64,000 nt of DNA. It comes from Cyanobacteria bacterium FACHB-63 (GTDB taxonomy: Bacteria > Cyanobacteriota > Cyanobacteriia > Leptolyngbyales > Leptolyngbyaceae). The translations under genes and the position numbers were made by a program. Below are positions 17,199 through 26,143 of this stretch, in pieces. The notes below the pieces were generated by a model that was not told the origin of the DNA, searched no databases, and saw nothing but the letters and a program-made list of their open reading frames with translations. The number at the start of each line of letters is the position of its first letter. Positions within the stretch are counted from its first letter, which is position 1. The stretch covers positions 310,001 through 374,000 of the forward strand of contig JACJNX010000061.1 in the NCBI GenBank assembly GCA_014695255.1, read 5' to 3'.

Positions 17199-17786
17199 TC
17201 ACTCATCGGTGAATAAATCGGCCTGCAACTCAAATCCAGGTAAAACTGTTTCTCCAGATAATTTTGTCGGCAGGGATTTCACCTCTTTAGCCTGCTCTTG
17301 CCGATAAATTTCGACCTGCTGATCCTGTGGGTTAAACAGCCAGCCCAGCCGAACACCGCTATCGAGATATTCCTGCATCTTTTCTTGCAAATCGCTTAGA
17401 CTATCGGTTCGAGAGCGCAGTTCAATCACAAAATCAGGCGCGATCGGCGGAAATTTTTGGCGTTGTTCCGGGGTGAGTGCCAGCCAACGAGATCGTTCAA
17501 TCCATGCTGCATCGGGAGATCGATCTCCCCCATTAGGAAGCCTAAACAACGTCGAGGAACTAAATACTTCTCCAAGATTTGTTTGGCGATTCCAAATCCC
17601 TAAATCGACAATATAGCTAGCCTCTCGCTTTCCGCTATCTCCTCCAACCGGGGGCATAACGATTAAAACTCCTTTCGTATTCCGTTCAATGTTCAACTCA
17701 GGATTATGAATGCAGAGTTGATAAAACTGCTCATCACTGAGATGAACACGATCCAGATTCAACTTGAGGGGAAGCGGCAGTTCCAT
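17199..17786 (-). CDS. Uma2 family endonuclease (DUF820)
   Basis: Uma2/DUF820 protein with the PD-(D/E)XK nuclease fold; these are found in many copies in cyanobacteria and their substrate is unknown. Seen: LSDEQFYQLCIHNPELNIE, LIVMPPVGG, the first catalytic Asp in RSPDAAWIERSRW, and the core motif APDFVIELRSRTDSLSDLQEKMQEYLDSGVRLGWL holding the ELR (for the usual E-x-K/R) catalytic strand. 195 aa is standard. It starts 45 bp downstream of the pdxH stop on the same strand. Confidence 0.92.
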   Translation of the reverse strand: MELPLPLKLNLDRVHLSDEQFYQLCIHNPELNIERNTKGVLIVMPPVGGDSGKREASYIVDLGIWNRQTNLGEVFSSSTLFRLPNGGDRSPDAAWIERSRWLALTPEQRQKFPPIAPDFVIELRSRTDSLSDLQEKMQEYLDSGVRLGWLFNPQDQQVEIYRQEQAKEVKSLPTKLSGETVLPGFELQADLFTDE

Positions 17787-17831
17787 CTTTTAACTCCCAC
17801 TGCTAGCTTGAATACGCTCCTTCATTATTGC

Positions 17832-18476
17832 TTAGGGGGACAGACGATCGATGACCCATTTCCCATCCTGAAGCTGATAGCGTAAGCGATCGTGCAAGCG
17901 GCTCGATCGACCTTGCCAAAACTCAATCTCACGCGGAATCACTCGAAATCCTCCCCAATGGGGCGGGCGCGGAACTTCTTGATTCTCATATTCAAGCTTC
18001 AACGCCGCTAACTTTTGCTCTAATACATCACGGTTCGGAATCACCTCGCTTTGCTCAGATGCCCAAGCTCCCAAACGGCTATTGTGCGGACGACTAGAAA
18101 AATATCCGTCCGATTCTTCAGGCGAAACCTTCTCGACCGTGCCCACAATTCGCACTTGGCGCTCTAACTCTGTCCACAGAAACACCAGCGCGGCTTGAGG
18201 ATTGGTTTCTAGTTCTTTGCCCTTGGTGCTGTTGTAGTTCGTGAAAAAGGTAAAGCCACGATCGTCCACTGCTTTAAGCAAGACAATTCGGGCATCGGGA
18301 ATGCCGTCTTTTGATGCGGTCGCCACGGTCATCGCGTTGGGTTCGGGTAGTTCTGCCTTCACCGCTTGATCAAACCAGCGGCGAAACTGCTCGAAAGGAT
18401 TTGGATCAATATCCGTTTCGTTGAGCGTTTCTCTGGTGTAGTCTTTTCTGAGGTCTGCGATCGAGGAAGTAGCCAT
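17832..18476 (-). CDS. pdxH: Pyridoxamine 5'-phosphate oxidase
   Basis: FMN-dependent oxidase making pyridoxal 5'-phosphate from PNP or PMP, the last step of the vitamin B6 salvage route. 214 aa, typical. Motifs: [36 protein letters not shown] (FMN phosphate site), [35 protein letters not shown], and the C-terminal [14 protein letters not shown] plus SRLHDR substrate-binding stretch. All expected residues appear intact. It is divergent from glucokinase with about 105 bp between starts. Confidence 0.96.
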   Translation of the reverse strand: MATSSIADLRKDYTRETLNETDIDPNPFEQFRRWFDQAVKAELPEPNAMTVATASKDGIPDARIVLLKAVDDRGFTFFTNYNSTKGKELETNPQAALVFLWTELERQVRIVGTVEKVSPEESDGYFSSRPHNSRLGAWASEQSEVIPNRDVLEQKLAALKLEYENQEVPRPPHWGGFRVIPREIEFWQGRSSRLHDRLRYQLQDGKWVIDRLSP

Positions 18477-18582
18477 CGTTTTTATCTATCTTTGTCCTAA
18501 TTGCATTCTTGGTCCTAATTGCATTGTATTAAAGACACAGAGTAGATTACTGAAGACTTGCACGATCGGAGGACGACAACGA

Positions 18583-19632
18583 ATGACGCTGTTACTTGCT
18601 GGCGATATTGGAGGAACGAAAACCATTCTACGTCTGGTGGAAGCGGAAGCAGATCATATAGAAACCGCTCGGAACAACCAGTTTGAGAAACGCTATTCCA
18701 GCCGTGAATTTCCAGATCTCGTACCAATGGTGCAGACGTTTCTCAAGCAAGCGCAAGAAGAAACCGGACAGACGTTTCAGCCAGAAAAAGCCTGTTTTGG
18801 CATCGCCGGACCCGTGGTAAACAACACAAGCAAGGTTACTAATGTTGGCTGGACACTGGAAGCAGATCGTTTATCGGAACAGCTATCCATCCCACAGGTT
18901 TCGCTCATCAATGATTTTGCGGCGGTTGGTTATGGGCTTTTAGCGCTAGATGAATCGGATTTGCAAACGCTACAAGTTGGCAAGCGCGAACCGAATGCGC
19001 CGATCGCGCTGATTGGTGCGGGTACGGGATTAGGTCAGGGGTATCTGATTCACAACGGCAAAGAGTATCAAGTCTTTGGTTCAGAGGGTGGACATACAGA
19101 TTTCTCTGCACGCACCGAGCTAGAGTTTCAACTGTCGCACTATCTATTAGAGAAGCTCGATATCGAGCGAGTGTCAGCCGAGCGCATCGTCTCTGGACAG
19201 GGCATTGTGTCAATTTATCAGTTTCTGCGCGATCGCCACTTTGCAGCCGAATCTCCTGAAATTGCAAAGCTGATGCAGGTCTGGGAATCGGAAATCGGCA
19301 AGAGTGAGAAAACGGCTGATCCAGCCGCCGCAATCTCGCAAGCGGCACTAGAGAAACGCGATCGACTTTCAGAAAAAACAATGCAGATCTTCGTTGAAGC
19401 CTACGGTGCAGAAGCAGGAAACTTGTCGCTGAAACTGCTTTCGTATGGCGGATTGTATATTGCAGGTGGAATTGCAGCGAAGATTTTGCCGTTGATGGAA
19501 GAAGGCAGCTTCTTACGATCGTTTGCACTAAAGGGCAGAATGCGATCGTTGATGGAACGAATTCCTGTTCAGGTTGTGTTGAATCCACAAGTTGGACTGA
19601 TCGGAGCTGCGCTCTGTGCATCCCGATTGTAA
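18583..19632 (+). CDS. glk: Glucokinase
   Basis: Phosphorylates glucose to glucose 6-phosphate with ATP; Glk family (not the ROK type). Motifs: LAGDIGGTKTILRLVE (phosphate loop), CFGIAGPVVNNTSKVTNVGW, LINDFAAVGYG with catalytic Asp, GAGTGLGQGYL, the SEGGHTDFS glucose-binding segment, and GGLYIAGGIAAKI. 349 aa, normal for cyanobacterial Glk. The start is supported by GGAGG 11 bases upstream. It stands alone; a palindromic repeat follows 80 bp downstream. Confidence 0.95.
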   Translation: MTLLLAGDIGGTKTILRLVEAEADHIETARNNQFEKRYSSREFPDLVPMVQTFLKQAQEETGQTFQPEKACFGIAGPVVNNTSKVTNVGWTLEADRLSEQLSIPQVSLINDFAAVGYGLLALDESDLQTLQVGKREPNAPIALIGAGTGLGQGYLIHNGKEYQVFGSEGGHTDFSARTELEFQLSHYLLEKLDIERVSAERIVSGQGIVSIYQFLRDRHFAAESPEIAKLMQVWESEIGKSEKTADPAAAISQAALEKRDRLSEKTMQIFVEAYGAEAGNLSLKLLSYGGLYIAGGIAAKILPLMEEGSFLRSFALKGRMRSLMERIPVQVVLNPQVGLIGAALCASRL

Positions 19633-19713
19633 TCGTCTTGATTGTGCAGAGGCTAATTTGTGTAAAAGCACGATAGAGCAATCCTAATTGATTTATGAGA
19701 GCATTGCGTTTCC

Positions 19714-19799
19714 GCCCTCACCCTAACCCTCTCCCTAGGGAGAGGGAACAAGAGGTCTCATCCCCAACTTCTCCCTAGGGAGAAGTTGGGGATGAGGGC
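19714..19799. repeat. 86-bp element of two palindromes with terminal inverted repeats
   Basis: Outer repeats GCCCTCA (19714-19720) and TGAGGGC (19793-19799) enclose a perfect 20-bp palindrome (19727-19746) and a perfect 40-bp palindrome (19757-19796); both are centred on CCCTAGGG. The sequence type (CCCTCACCCTAACCC..) resembles dispersed intergenic repeats in many bacterial genomes. As RNA it would form a very strong hairpin downstream of glk and might act as terminator or transcript stabiliser. Confidence 0.8.
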
Positions 19800-20235
19800 A
19801 ATCCGATCTGCTGCCATTCTCGAAGTGATTTAAGCCACAATACTGAACTAAACATCAAATTGTTCTTCGATTGAGCTAGCTCAACACCCGATCGCTACAT
19901 CACGGGTTCAAAAAGCCGCCTCAGTCGATCGCGCTATCAGCCAAAACATTGGCCAATTTCCCTGTGTACGTAAAGCTGAGGATGTGATGGCTCACATTTT
20001 ATGCGCTACAGGAATCATTTCGGAAAAGCGTTTAACGTTTGGAGCTTCGTTAGCAATCGAGTCAGTGATACGGATGCTTAATATTCACTCGGTCGCGATC
20101 TATCGAACAAACAGTACAATGGGCAGACTGAATAAAATGCTTATATTTCCGACCTATTCTAGATCCTAGACGGAGTGGCATAGATAACCTGTGTCAGAAA
20201 TTTTTACAGATTGACTCATAAAAGAGGAGTTCCCG
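19800..20235. other. 436-bp stretch without a recognised gene
   Basis: One frame stays open from about 19849 to 20169 on the plus strand, but it has no start near its beginning, no ribosome binding site and no recognisable motif. It could be a decayed gene. The end near 20225 carries AAAGAGGAG, the ribosome binding site of the next gene. Confidence 0.4.
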
Positions 20236-21294
20236 ATGCAATCCTTTCTCTCGATCGATGACCTTGAATCTATTTCACAAGAAACGCTTCGCTTAATGGA
20301 AGTTCGGCAAGACATTCAGCAGCGATTAGAACAATACTGTGTTCGCCTAGAAGAACTTAAGCAGGGCTTTGACCAAAAAGGCATTCTTGAAGGGGATACT
20401 CAAGCGCAAGCAACTTACGAACAACTCTCTACTGCTATCCGGCACTATCGTACCCAGATACAGCAAGATTTACCAGAACTATCTCGCCGTCTAATCGAAG
20501 CGCGTCAATCTTTAGCAGACAATGGGGAAAGCGCTGCTGACATTGACCTGATCAAACAAATCATCGAAGAGCGGCGCGAGGAACAAGCGCAGCGCGAATA
20601 CGAAGCGCAGATGAGTAAGCATCAAGCCGAAAGATTAACGCAGGAGCGGCATGAAACCGCAGAACAACTGCTCGATCGCATCCGCGAACAAACAAGTTAT
20701 TATGATGCGTCATACTTAGCAATGGATGTCTATCACTACCGCGAAGATCTAAAGGGGGTCAATCGCTTAGATGAAGTCGTAGAGTTTTTATATAACCGAA
20801 TCCAAGAACTTAGCGAGAAGCCGATTACGATTCAAGGAACTGCAATCCAGAGACTCAAAATCATGGATGCTCATGCCCGGAAGCTTTGGTCGCAATCACA
20901 ATCTGAGCCAAGACCAATTAGCGAAAAACGATCGAAGCCTGAGTCTTCTGTGAGTGAAGCTGAGGAGAAAGAATCCTACACACATCTACGGGGAAAAGTA
21001 GTCGTGTTTGGCGGACACACAACGACACGAACTTATGTAAAGGAGAAATTGCCCAAGGTTTATTTTGTCTGGTCTACAGTGGAGGATGGATTGCTGATTG
21101 TGGATCAAGCGGTGCAGCAGATTCAAACCGCCGATGTGGTCTTATTGCTCACAGATGACACGAGCCATGCGGTCACACGTAAAGCCATGACCGAACTGCG
21201 ACGATTGAAAAAACAACCGATCGAACTCCATCACGAAGGCGTGAATACGATCGTGGAGAAAATTGCCTGGAAACTCATGTTTAAGTCTTGTTAG
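20236..21294 (+). CDS. Coiled-coil protein with C-terminal DUF2325-like domain
   Basis: Soluble 352-aa protein of unknown function. Residues 1-160 are strongly helical and charged (EERREEQAQREYEAQMSKH), predicted coiled coil. A middle helical part leads to a Ser/Glu linker (about 230-250). Residues 255-350 form a Rossmann-like domain: GKVVVFGGHTTTR, alternating hydrophobic strands, ADVVLLLTDDTSHAVTRKAM, PIELHHEGVNTIVEKI. This pattern resembles DUF2325. AAAGAGGAG lies 8 bases before the ATG. No operon partner; 174 bp separate it from the ABC transporter gene. Confidence 0.65.
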   Translation: MQSFLSIDDLESISQETLRLMEVRQDIQQRLEQYCVRLEELKQGFDQKGILEGDTQAQATYEQLSTAIRHYRTQIQQDLPELSRRLIEARQSLADNGESAADIDLIKQIIEERREEQAQREYEAQMSKHQAERLTQERHETAEQLLDRIREQTSYYDASYLAMDVYHYREDLKGVNRLDEVVEFLYNRIQELSEKPITIQGTAIQRLKIMDAHARKLWSQSQSEPRPISEKRSKPESSVSEAEEKESYTHLRGKVVVFGGHTTTRTYVKEKLPKVYFVWSTVEDGLLIVDQAVQQIQTADVVLLLTDDTSHAVTRKAMTELRRLKKQPIELHHEGVNTIVEKIAWKLMFKSC

Positions 21295-21468
21295 AAGACG
21301 CTTGTAATACTGACTTGTAATATTTAGCTGGAATACTTAGCAAATTCTTGTATCTGTCCTAGCCCAACTCGTCAAAGAATCGCTAATTTGGTATTGGTGT
21401 GATTAGTCGCCTGTTGACAGCCCTGCATATGCTGCAATCTGGCATTCACAGATCGAGGATAAGGGCGC

Positions 21469-22251
21469 ATGGCTGAGCCGTTAATTGAACTTAGAGAAGT
21501 CAGCAAAACGTTTGGGGAGAACAAAGTCCTCGATCGGGTGAATCTGACGATCTATCCGGGAGAAGCGCTGGCGGTGATTGGTCCTTCGGGTACGGGAAAA
21601 TCAACAGTATTGCGAATTATTGCAGGACTGCTGGCTCCCGATGAGGGAGCAGTTTACGTCGGCGGCAAACGGCGCAAAGGATTAATCGAGGACGCTCCTG
21701 ACCCCTTACTCATTAGCATGGTGTTTCAGCAAGCGGCGCTATTTGATTCGCTCACCGTTGAAGAAAATGTCGGGTTTCTGCTGTATCAGCATTCCCGGCT
21801 GTCTCGTCGCCAGATTCGGCAGTTAGTAGAGGAGCGCTTAGAGATGGTGGGACTGGCGGGGATTGGGCAGCGCTATCCAGCAGAGTTATCCGGCGGCATG
21901 AGAAAACGGGTGAGCTTTGCGCGGGCAATCATGGTGAACCCTGAGAATCATGAGGATACGCCTGCTGTGCTACTTTATGATGAACCGACAGCGGGACTTG
22001 ATCCGATCGCTTCGACGGTGATTGAGGATTTAGTGCGAGCGCTGCAAGATCCGCAGCGGGGCTGCCAGAGTTATGTGATGGTGACGCATCAAGAAAGTAC
22101 AATCCGACGGACTGCCGATCGCGTATTATTTCTCCATCAGGGACAGGTGCAGTGGGAAGGCAAGGTGCATGAACTTGATACGACAGATGAGCCGTTAATC
22201 CGGCAGTTTTTGAGTGGCAGTGTGGATGGGCCGATTCAGGTATTAGGGTAG
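21469..22251 (+). CDS. MlaF-type ABC transporter ATP-binding protein
   Basis: ATPase of an Mla/TGD-type lipid transporter (family of MlaF, Ttg2A and plant TGD3). 260 aa. Walker A GPSGTGKST, Q-loop VFQQAALFDSLTVEEN, signature LSGGMRKRVSFARAI, Walker B LLYDEPTAGLDPI, and the H-loop in VMVTHQES are all intact. The LSGGMRKR form of the signature is typical for Mla ATPases. The MlaD-like gene starts 5 bp after its stop, so they form an operon; the permease (MlaE-like) is not in the window and must lie elsewhere. Confidence 0.92.
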   Translation: MAEPLIELREVSKTFGENKVLDRVNLTIYPGEALAVIGPSGTGKSTVLRIIAGLLAPDEGAVYVGGKRRKGLIEDAPDPLLISMVFQQAALFDSLTVEENVGFLLYQHSRLSRRQIRQLVEERLEMVGLAGIGQRYPAELSGGMRKRVSFARAIMVNPENHEDTPAVLLYDEPTAGLDPIASTVIEDLVRALQDPQRGCQSYVMVTHQESTIRRTADRVLFLHQGQVQWEGKVHELDTTDEPLIRQFLSGSVDGPIQVLG

Positions 22252-22256
22252 GAGTT

Positions 22257-23438
22257 ATGCGATCGCGAACGGTTCGAGAAGGTTCAGTCGGGTTGATGAT
22301 TTTGGCAGGCGTGGGGCTGTTTGGCGGCTTGGTGTTATGGCTGAAGGGGCTGAATCCTGCGAATCAAAGTTTTACGGTCTATGCGGATTTTGCCGCGATT
22401 AACGGGGTGCAGACGGGATCTGCGGTGCGCTACCGGGGCGTGAACGTGGGCAGAATTGACAATATTGTTCCAGGGCCGAATGGGGTCGAGGTCAAGCTAG
22501 AGATTGCACGGGCGGATCTGGCGATTCCAAAAGATTCAGACCTGAGCGTGAATCAAACAGGCTTACTCGGTGAAACGGTGCTAGATATTACGCCCCGTCG
22601 AGCGATTCCTGAAACAGCGGTTTCGGCGAGACCTCGCGATCGTGACTGCGATCGCGAACTAATTCTCTGCCAAAATTCCCGCATCAGAGGCGTAATTGGG
22701 ATTAGCACGGATGAATTGATTCGGGCGACAATTCGCTTTGCGGATACCTATAGCAACCCCCAATTTACTGGCAATATCAATACTCTGACGAAAAATAGCA
22801 GCGAGGCAGCCTCTGAGATTGCTCGACTCAGCCGCGAAGTAACCGGATTGGTGAGAACGGCACGAACTGAAGTGAGAACTTTTTCGGCGACCGCACGATC
22901 GATTGCAAATACGGCAGATCAAGCCACCTTAACGATCGCGCAAGTGAATGATCTGATTACAGCGAATCGATCGACCCTGGTTTCGACCTTGGATAATTTG
23001 AGTGCGACGAGCACTGAACTCCGCAGCAGTGTCGCGCGGTTCAGTCCGTTGCTAAATCAAGTTGAAGGGAGTAATTTGCTCCGCAACTTAGAAACGTTGT
23101 CAGCAAATGCAGCTCAAACTTCCGCAAATCTCCGTGATGTTTCAGCCACGCTAAACAATCCCACAACGGTGACGATGCTGCAACAGACTTTAGATTCCGC
23201 TAGAGCAACTTTTGAGAACACGCAAAAGATCACCTCGGATTTAGATGAGCTAACGGGTGATCCGAAGCTGCGCGATAATTTGAGGCGGTTGATTAACGGC
23301 TTAAGCGGCTTGGTGTCTTCGACGCAACAGCTCCAGCAGCAAGCCCAAATTGCCCAGATTCTAGCTGCACCAACCGCACAAACTGCCCCGCCTCAACCCG
23401 CCGCAAACCCAATCAACACAGGTTCGCCAACACCCTAG
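22257..23438 (+). CDS. MlaD/MCE family lipid-transport protein
   Basis: Substrate-binding MCE protein of the Mla/TGD2 type, anchored in the inner or thylakoid membrane and facing the periplasm. A single N-terminal helix (LMILAGVGLFGGLVLWLKG) is followed by the MCE domain (FTVYADFAAINGVQTGSAVRYRGVNVGRID, then VKLEIARADLAIPKDSDLSVNQTGLLGETVLDI). After residue 190 comes a long helical, Ser/Thr/Asn-rich region that in relatives forms a tube or coiled coil, ending in a Pro/Gln-rich tail. 393 aa. Coupled to the ATPase gene by a 5-bp gap. Confidence 0.9.
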   Translation: MRSRTVREGSVGLMILAGVGLFGGLVLWLKGLNPANQSFTVYADFAAINGVQTGSAVRYRGVNVGRIDNIVPGPNGVEVKLEIARADLAIPKDSDLSVNQTGLLGETVLDITPRRAIPETAVSARPRDRDCDRELILCQNSRIRGVIGISTDELIRATIRFADTYSNPQFTGNINTLTKNSSEAASEIARLSREVTGLVRTARTEVRTFSATARSIANTADQATLTIAQVNDLITANRSTLVSTLDNLSATSTELRSSVARFSPLLNQVEGSNLLRNLETLSANAAQTSANLRDVSATLNNPTTVTMLQQTLDSARATFENTQKITSDLDELTGDPKLRDNLRRLINGLSGLVSSTQQLQQQAQIAQILAAPTAQTAPPQPAANPINTGSPTP

Positions 23439-23496
23439 AATGCTGAGCAAATTGTCCTTGAAGTGAACGATGAATTAGAAGACTTGTCTAAGACGA

Positions 23497-23760
23497 TCAA
23501 TCATTGTCGTCTTTATCAGGCGATTGATTCTTGTCATCGTCGTCATCTTGGGCTTGATTTTTTTGCTGTTTGTTGTCGTCATCCTCGTCTTGGGCCTGGT
23601 TTTGTTGCTGCTGATTGGCTGGCTGCACCGCTTCCGATTCTGGTTTTTTCTCAGCCTCAGATTGTCCGCAGCTTGTCAGTAACACGCTCCCAGTCAGCAG
23701 CGAAGCACTCATCAGTAGCGCTCCCAAAGTTTTCGTTCCTAAGCTTGTCATAATCACCAT
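23497..23760 (-). CDS. Small acidic lipoprotein
   Basis: 87-aa predicted lipoprotein. The N-terminal signal ends in a lipobox LTSC followed by GQ (Cys at residue 31), so the mature part would be lipidated and exported. The mature chain is low-complexity: two imperfect copies of NQAQD(E/D)DDDNKQQK and further Asp/Gln/Lys runs. AAGAAGG seven bases before ATG 23760 supports the start. Function unknown; a metal-binding or charge-buffer role could be imagined for the Asp runs but is not shown. Confidence 0.65.
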   Translation of the reverse strand: MVIMTSLGTKTLGALLMSASLLTGSVLLTSCGQSEAEKKPESEAVQPANQQQQNQAQDEDDDNKQQKNQAQDDDDDKNQSPDKDDND

Positions 23761-23864
23761 TATTTAACCTTCTTTCAAAAATCTAGCGAACAGAAGTCCT
23801 GATAAGACTCTAAATTTTTTATGGGTACGATTCGTCAAATTCAATGAGCATTTTTGTTTGATCG

Positions 23865-24434
23865 CTAGAACCAACGCTTCGGATACCCTTTTCCTATAGC
23901 AAAATGGCTGAATGCCGCAGTACAGCCAACCATGATCAGCGATCCGGCTAATACGGGAGTGAAAAGAAAGTCCCAAGATGCACTATTCATCACGCCGACT
24001 AAAGCAACAGCACCGCCCGGAGGATGGATCGTTTTGGTTAACTGCATCAGCTTGATAGCCGTGGCAACCGATAGCGCCATCACCCAAGGAGCCGTCCCAA
24101 AGTAGTGAACCGAAAGAATGCAGACGATCGCGCCAATACAGTTTCCTAAAATCACGTTGCGGGGTTGAGCAAGCGGACTGTCGGGGAGGGTGGAGAGAAT
24201 TACGGCAGTTGCACCAAAGGGAGCTGCGATCAGCGGATGGTTAGTATGTACTGAAAGATAAGCCAGCGTTGCAATACTGAGGAAACTTCCGAGCCAACAG
24301 AGCAGAATCTGGCTGTAAGAGAACTGAGGTTGATTGGTAGTTCCAGAGTGTTGTAAGAAAGATCGAAGCGATCGTACCGCAGATCGAGGTCGAGTCAATG
24401 TTTCAGCTTGGCTTTTGGAAAAGAGCTTTCTCAT
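23865..24434 (-). CDS. HPP family integral membrane protein
   Basis: HPP family, four-helix membrane protein. The diagnostic motif is TKTIHPPGGAVALVGV. Other conserved parts: LIAAPFGATAVILSTLPDSPLAQPRNVILGN and FLFTPVLAGSLIMV. Some cyanobacterial and chloroplast HPP proteins are reported nitrite transporters; that role here is an inference from family. ATG 24434 is chosen; upstream codons to 24485 do not look conserved. The first 60 residues are a polar N-terminal extension. About 190 bp separate it from the end of mreD upstream on the same strand. Confidence 0.85.
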   Translation of the reverse strand: MRKLFSKSQAETLTRPRSAVRSLRSFLQHSGTTNQPQFSYSQILLCWLGSFLSIATLAYLSVHTNHPLIAAPFGATAVILSTLPDSPLAQPRNVILGNCIGAIVCILSVHYFGTAPWVMALSVATAIKLMQLTKTIHPPGGAVALVGVMNSASWDFLFTPVLAGSLIMVGCTAAFSHFAIGKGYPKRWF

Positions 24435-24622
24435 AGCTGCACTAAAGTACACAGTATTTGAACTATTGTCAGAATACCGTAACAATTATGCTCAAAACGA
24501 AGAAATTGTGCTTTTCACTACAGTTTTTTCTTATCAAGTCCATACGAGTTCGTTTACAGAACTGAGCCGGATTTCGATAAGTCCGCACAAGAATTCGGCA
24601 TCACTGCCGGAGACGATCTCTA

Positions 24623-25189
24623 TTAATTCTGTTTCTGTTCTGCAAGGCTCATTGTCTCCCACCAGCGATTGAGCGGGAAGTAAACCACAGGTGCCCACAA
24701 ACTGCTGAGAATGGCAGAACTCAGCGCAATAAATTGGTGATACGTCCAGATCTCGGAGAGCGATCGACCCCCTGAAACGCTAAACTGTAGCGCCGTAATC
24801 GTCTCCGAAACCACTGCCATCAAGAAGACAATCAGCGCCACTGAAATAAAATCTTCTTGGACATAGCGCTGCTTTTGCAGCTTTGCGGTCAACGCCCCCG
24901 CCACAATCAATCCAAGCGCATGGCTAGGATGGGGCGAAGACATTCCATCCTGTAGCAACCCTAAAATTAATCCTGCCATCGCCCCTTGCCAGACGACGCG
25001 CTTAACACTCCATGCCACAACCCAGATTAAAAGCCAGTTCGGGCTAATTCCCGCTAATTCCATTCCGGGCAATCGTAGCGGGAGCAACAGCAGACATACC
25101 CAGACCGATCCCACCGTGATCGCACCGTTGAGGAGTGGGCGAGCGATCGGATAGGTATCCGTGAATTTTGCGATCGCACGAAGAGTCAT
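24623..25189 (-). CDS. mreD: Rod-shape-determining protein MreD
   Basis: Integral membrane component of the elongasome, working with MreB, MreC, RodA and PBP2 in lateral wall synthesis. 188 aa with five or six hydrophobic helices; the conserved stretch is ISPNWLLIWVVAWSVKRVVWQGAMAGLILGLLQDG. Sequence conservation in MreD is low; the call relies on topology and gene order. Its start overlaps the mreC stop by 4 bases (ATGA arrangement), indicating translational coupling. Confidence 0.9.
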   Translation of the reverse strand: MTLRAIAKFTDTYPIARPLLNGAITVGSVWVCLLLLPLRLPGMELAGISPNWLLIWVVAWSVKRVVWQGAMAGLILGLLQDGMSSPHPSHALGLIVAGALTAKLQKQRYVQEDFISVALIVFLMAVVSETITALQFSVSGGRSLSEIWTYHQFIALSSAILSSLWAPVVYFPLNRWWETMSLAEQKQN

Positions 25190-26046
25190 GGCGTAGGGCT
25201 GGGTAAGGCGGTTGGAGAAGGCGAAGCGGAAGATCCCTCAGGTGCAATCGTTGCCTCTGGCAAGGGTGATGCTGCGGGTTGTGGAGCAGGTTGAGGAGTT
25301 GCAAGGGCAGGTGTATGTGGATAAATGATTGCCCACTCTAAATAGTTGATTGGAGCGGTTAACTCGATCGTGGCTTCAGGAGCAGGGCTTTTGGTGAGAT
25401 CCACCGATTCCACTCGTCCAACCGGAATTCCTGCTGGAAACAACTGACTAAACGAAGAAGTAGTGACGACATCGTCTTTGCGAACATCGGGGACTTTTTC
25501 AAAAAACTCCACCACTGCCCGATTCCCCGTTTTACCGCGCAGGTAGCCCATAAACCGACTGCGACTGATCACCACACCCACATGACTTGATGGATCGCTC
25601 AGCAGGAGAACGCGGCTTGTACTCGCGGTCGTCTGCGTCACTCGCCCGACGAGTCCTCCTGGACTCAGAACAACAGCCCCTTTTTTGACCCCATCGTTTG
25701 TGCCGCGCCCAAGCGTCACTTGTTGCCACCAGTGGTCTGCGCTGCGCCCAATTATCGGTGCCGGAATCCCTTTCACTGGCTTTGATCGAGCCAGTCCCAG
25801 TAATTCTTCTAATTTCTGATTTTTGCTCTCTAGCTCAATCAACCGCTGGCGCAGTTCGTTATTCTGAGCGGTGGCTAATTGTTCGGGTAAAACAGGCTTG
25901 GACTGAAATGGACGGGTAAACCATTGATAGGTTTCCATCACAAAGCCAGCTTGAGTCTGCCGAACTAAGAGAGCCGTTCCTAGTCCCAGGGCGGCAAGAG
26001 AAAATGGGACTCCAAAGCGATCCCACCAGCGGCGCAATTCGTACAT
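25186..26046 (-). CDS. mreC: Rod-shape-determining protein MreC
   Basis: Periplasmic scaffold of the elongasome. One N-terminal membrane anchor (PFSLAALGLGTALLV), a coiled coil (about 60-85, LRQRLIELESKNQKLEELLGL) for dimerisation, then the beta domain: IGRSADHWWQQVTLGRGTNDGVKKGAVVL, GGLVGRVTQTTASTSRVLLLSDPSSHVGVVISRSR and PAGIPVGRVESV. The last 40 residues are an Ala/Pro/Ser-rich tail. 286 aa. Lies between mreB (97-bp gap) and mreD (4-bp overlap). Confidence 0.95.
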   Translation of the reverse strand: MYELRRWWDRFGVPFSLAALGLGTALLVRQTQAGFVMETYQWFTRPFQSKPVLPEQLATAQNNELRQRLIELESKNQKLEELLGLARSKPVKGIPAPIIGRSADHWWQQVTLGRGTNDGVKKGAVVLSPGGLVGRVTQTTASTSRVLLLSDPSSHVGVVISRSRFMGYLRGKTGNRAVVEFFEKVPDVRKDDVVTTSSFSQLFPAGIPVGRVESVDLTKSPAPEATIELTAPINYLEWAIIYPHTPALATPQPAPQPAASPLPEATIAPEGSSASPSPTALPSPTP

Positions 26047-26143
26047 TCAGCATTCTCAAGGGATAGACTGCATAGCAAACTGAGTCTTACCAATGCAAGA
26101 CTTTACACAATTTCCACGCGTTGATGCGCCTGATCAGGACAAT

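Noticed and set aside
19901-19917. GGGTTCAAAAAGCC as a possible tRNA T-arm
   Set aside because: It does not match the GGTTCRANYCC loop and no acceptor or anticodon stem can be built around it.
19984-20169. 61-codon frame after the glk repeat
   Set aside because: No recognisable motif, weak GTG/ATG start without ribosome binding site. A decayed gene is possible but cannot be supported.
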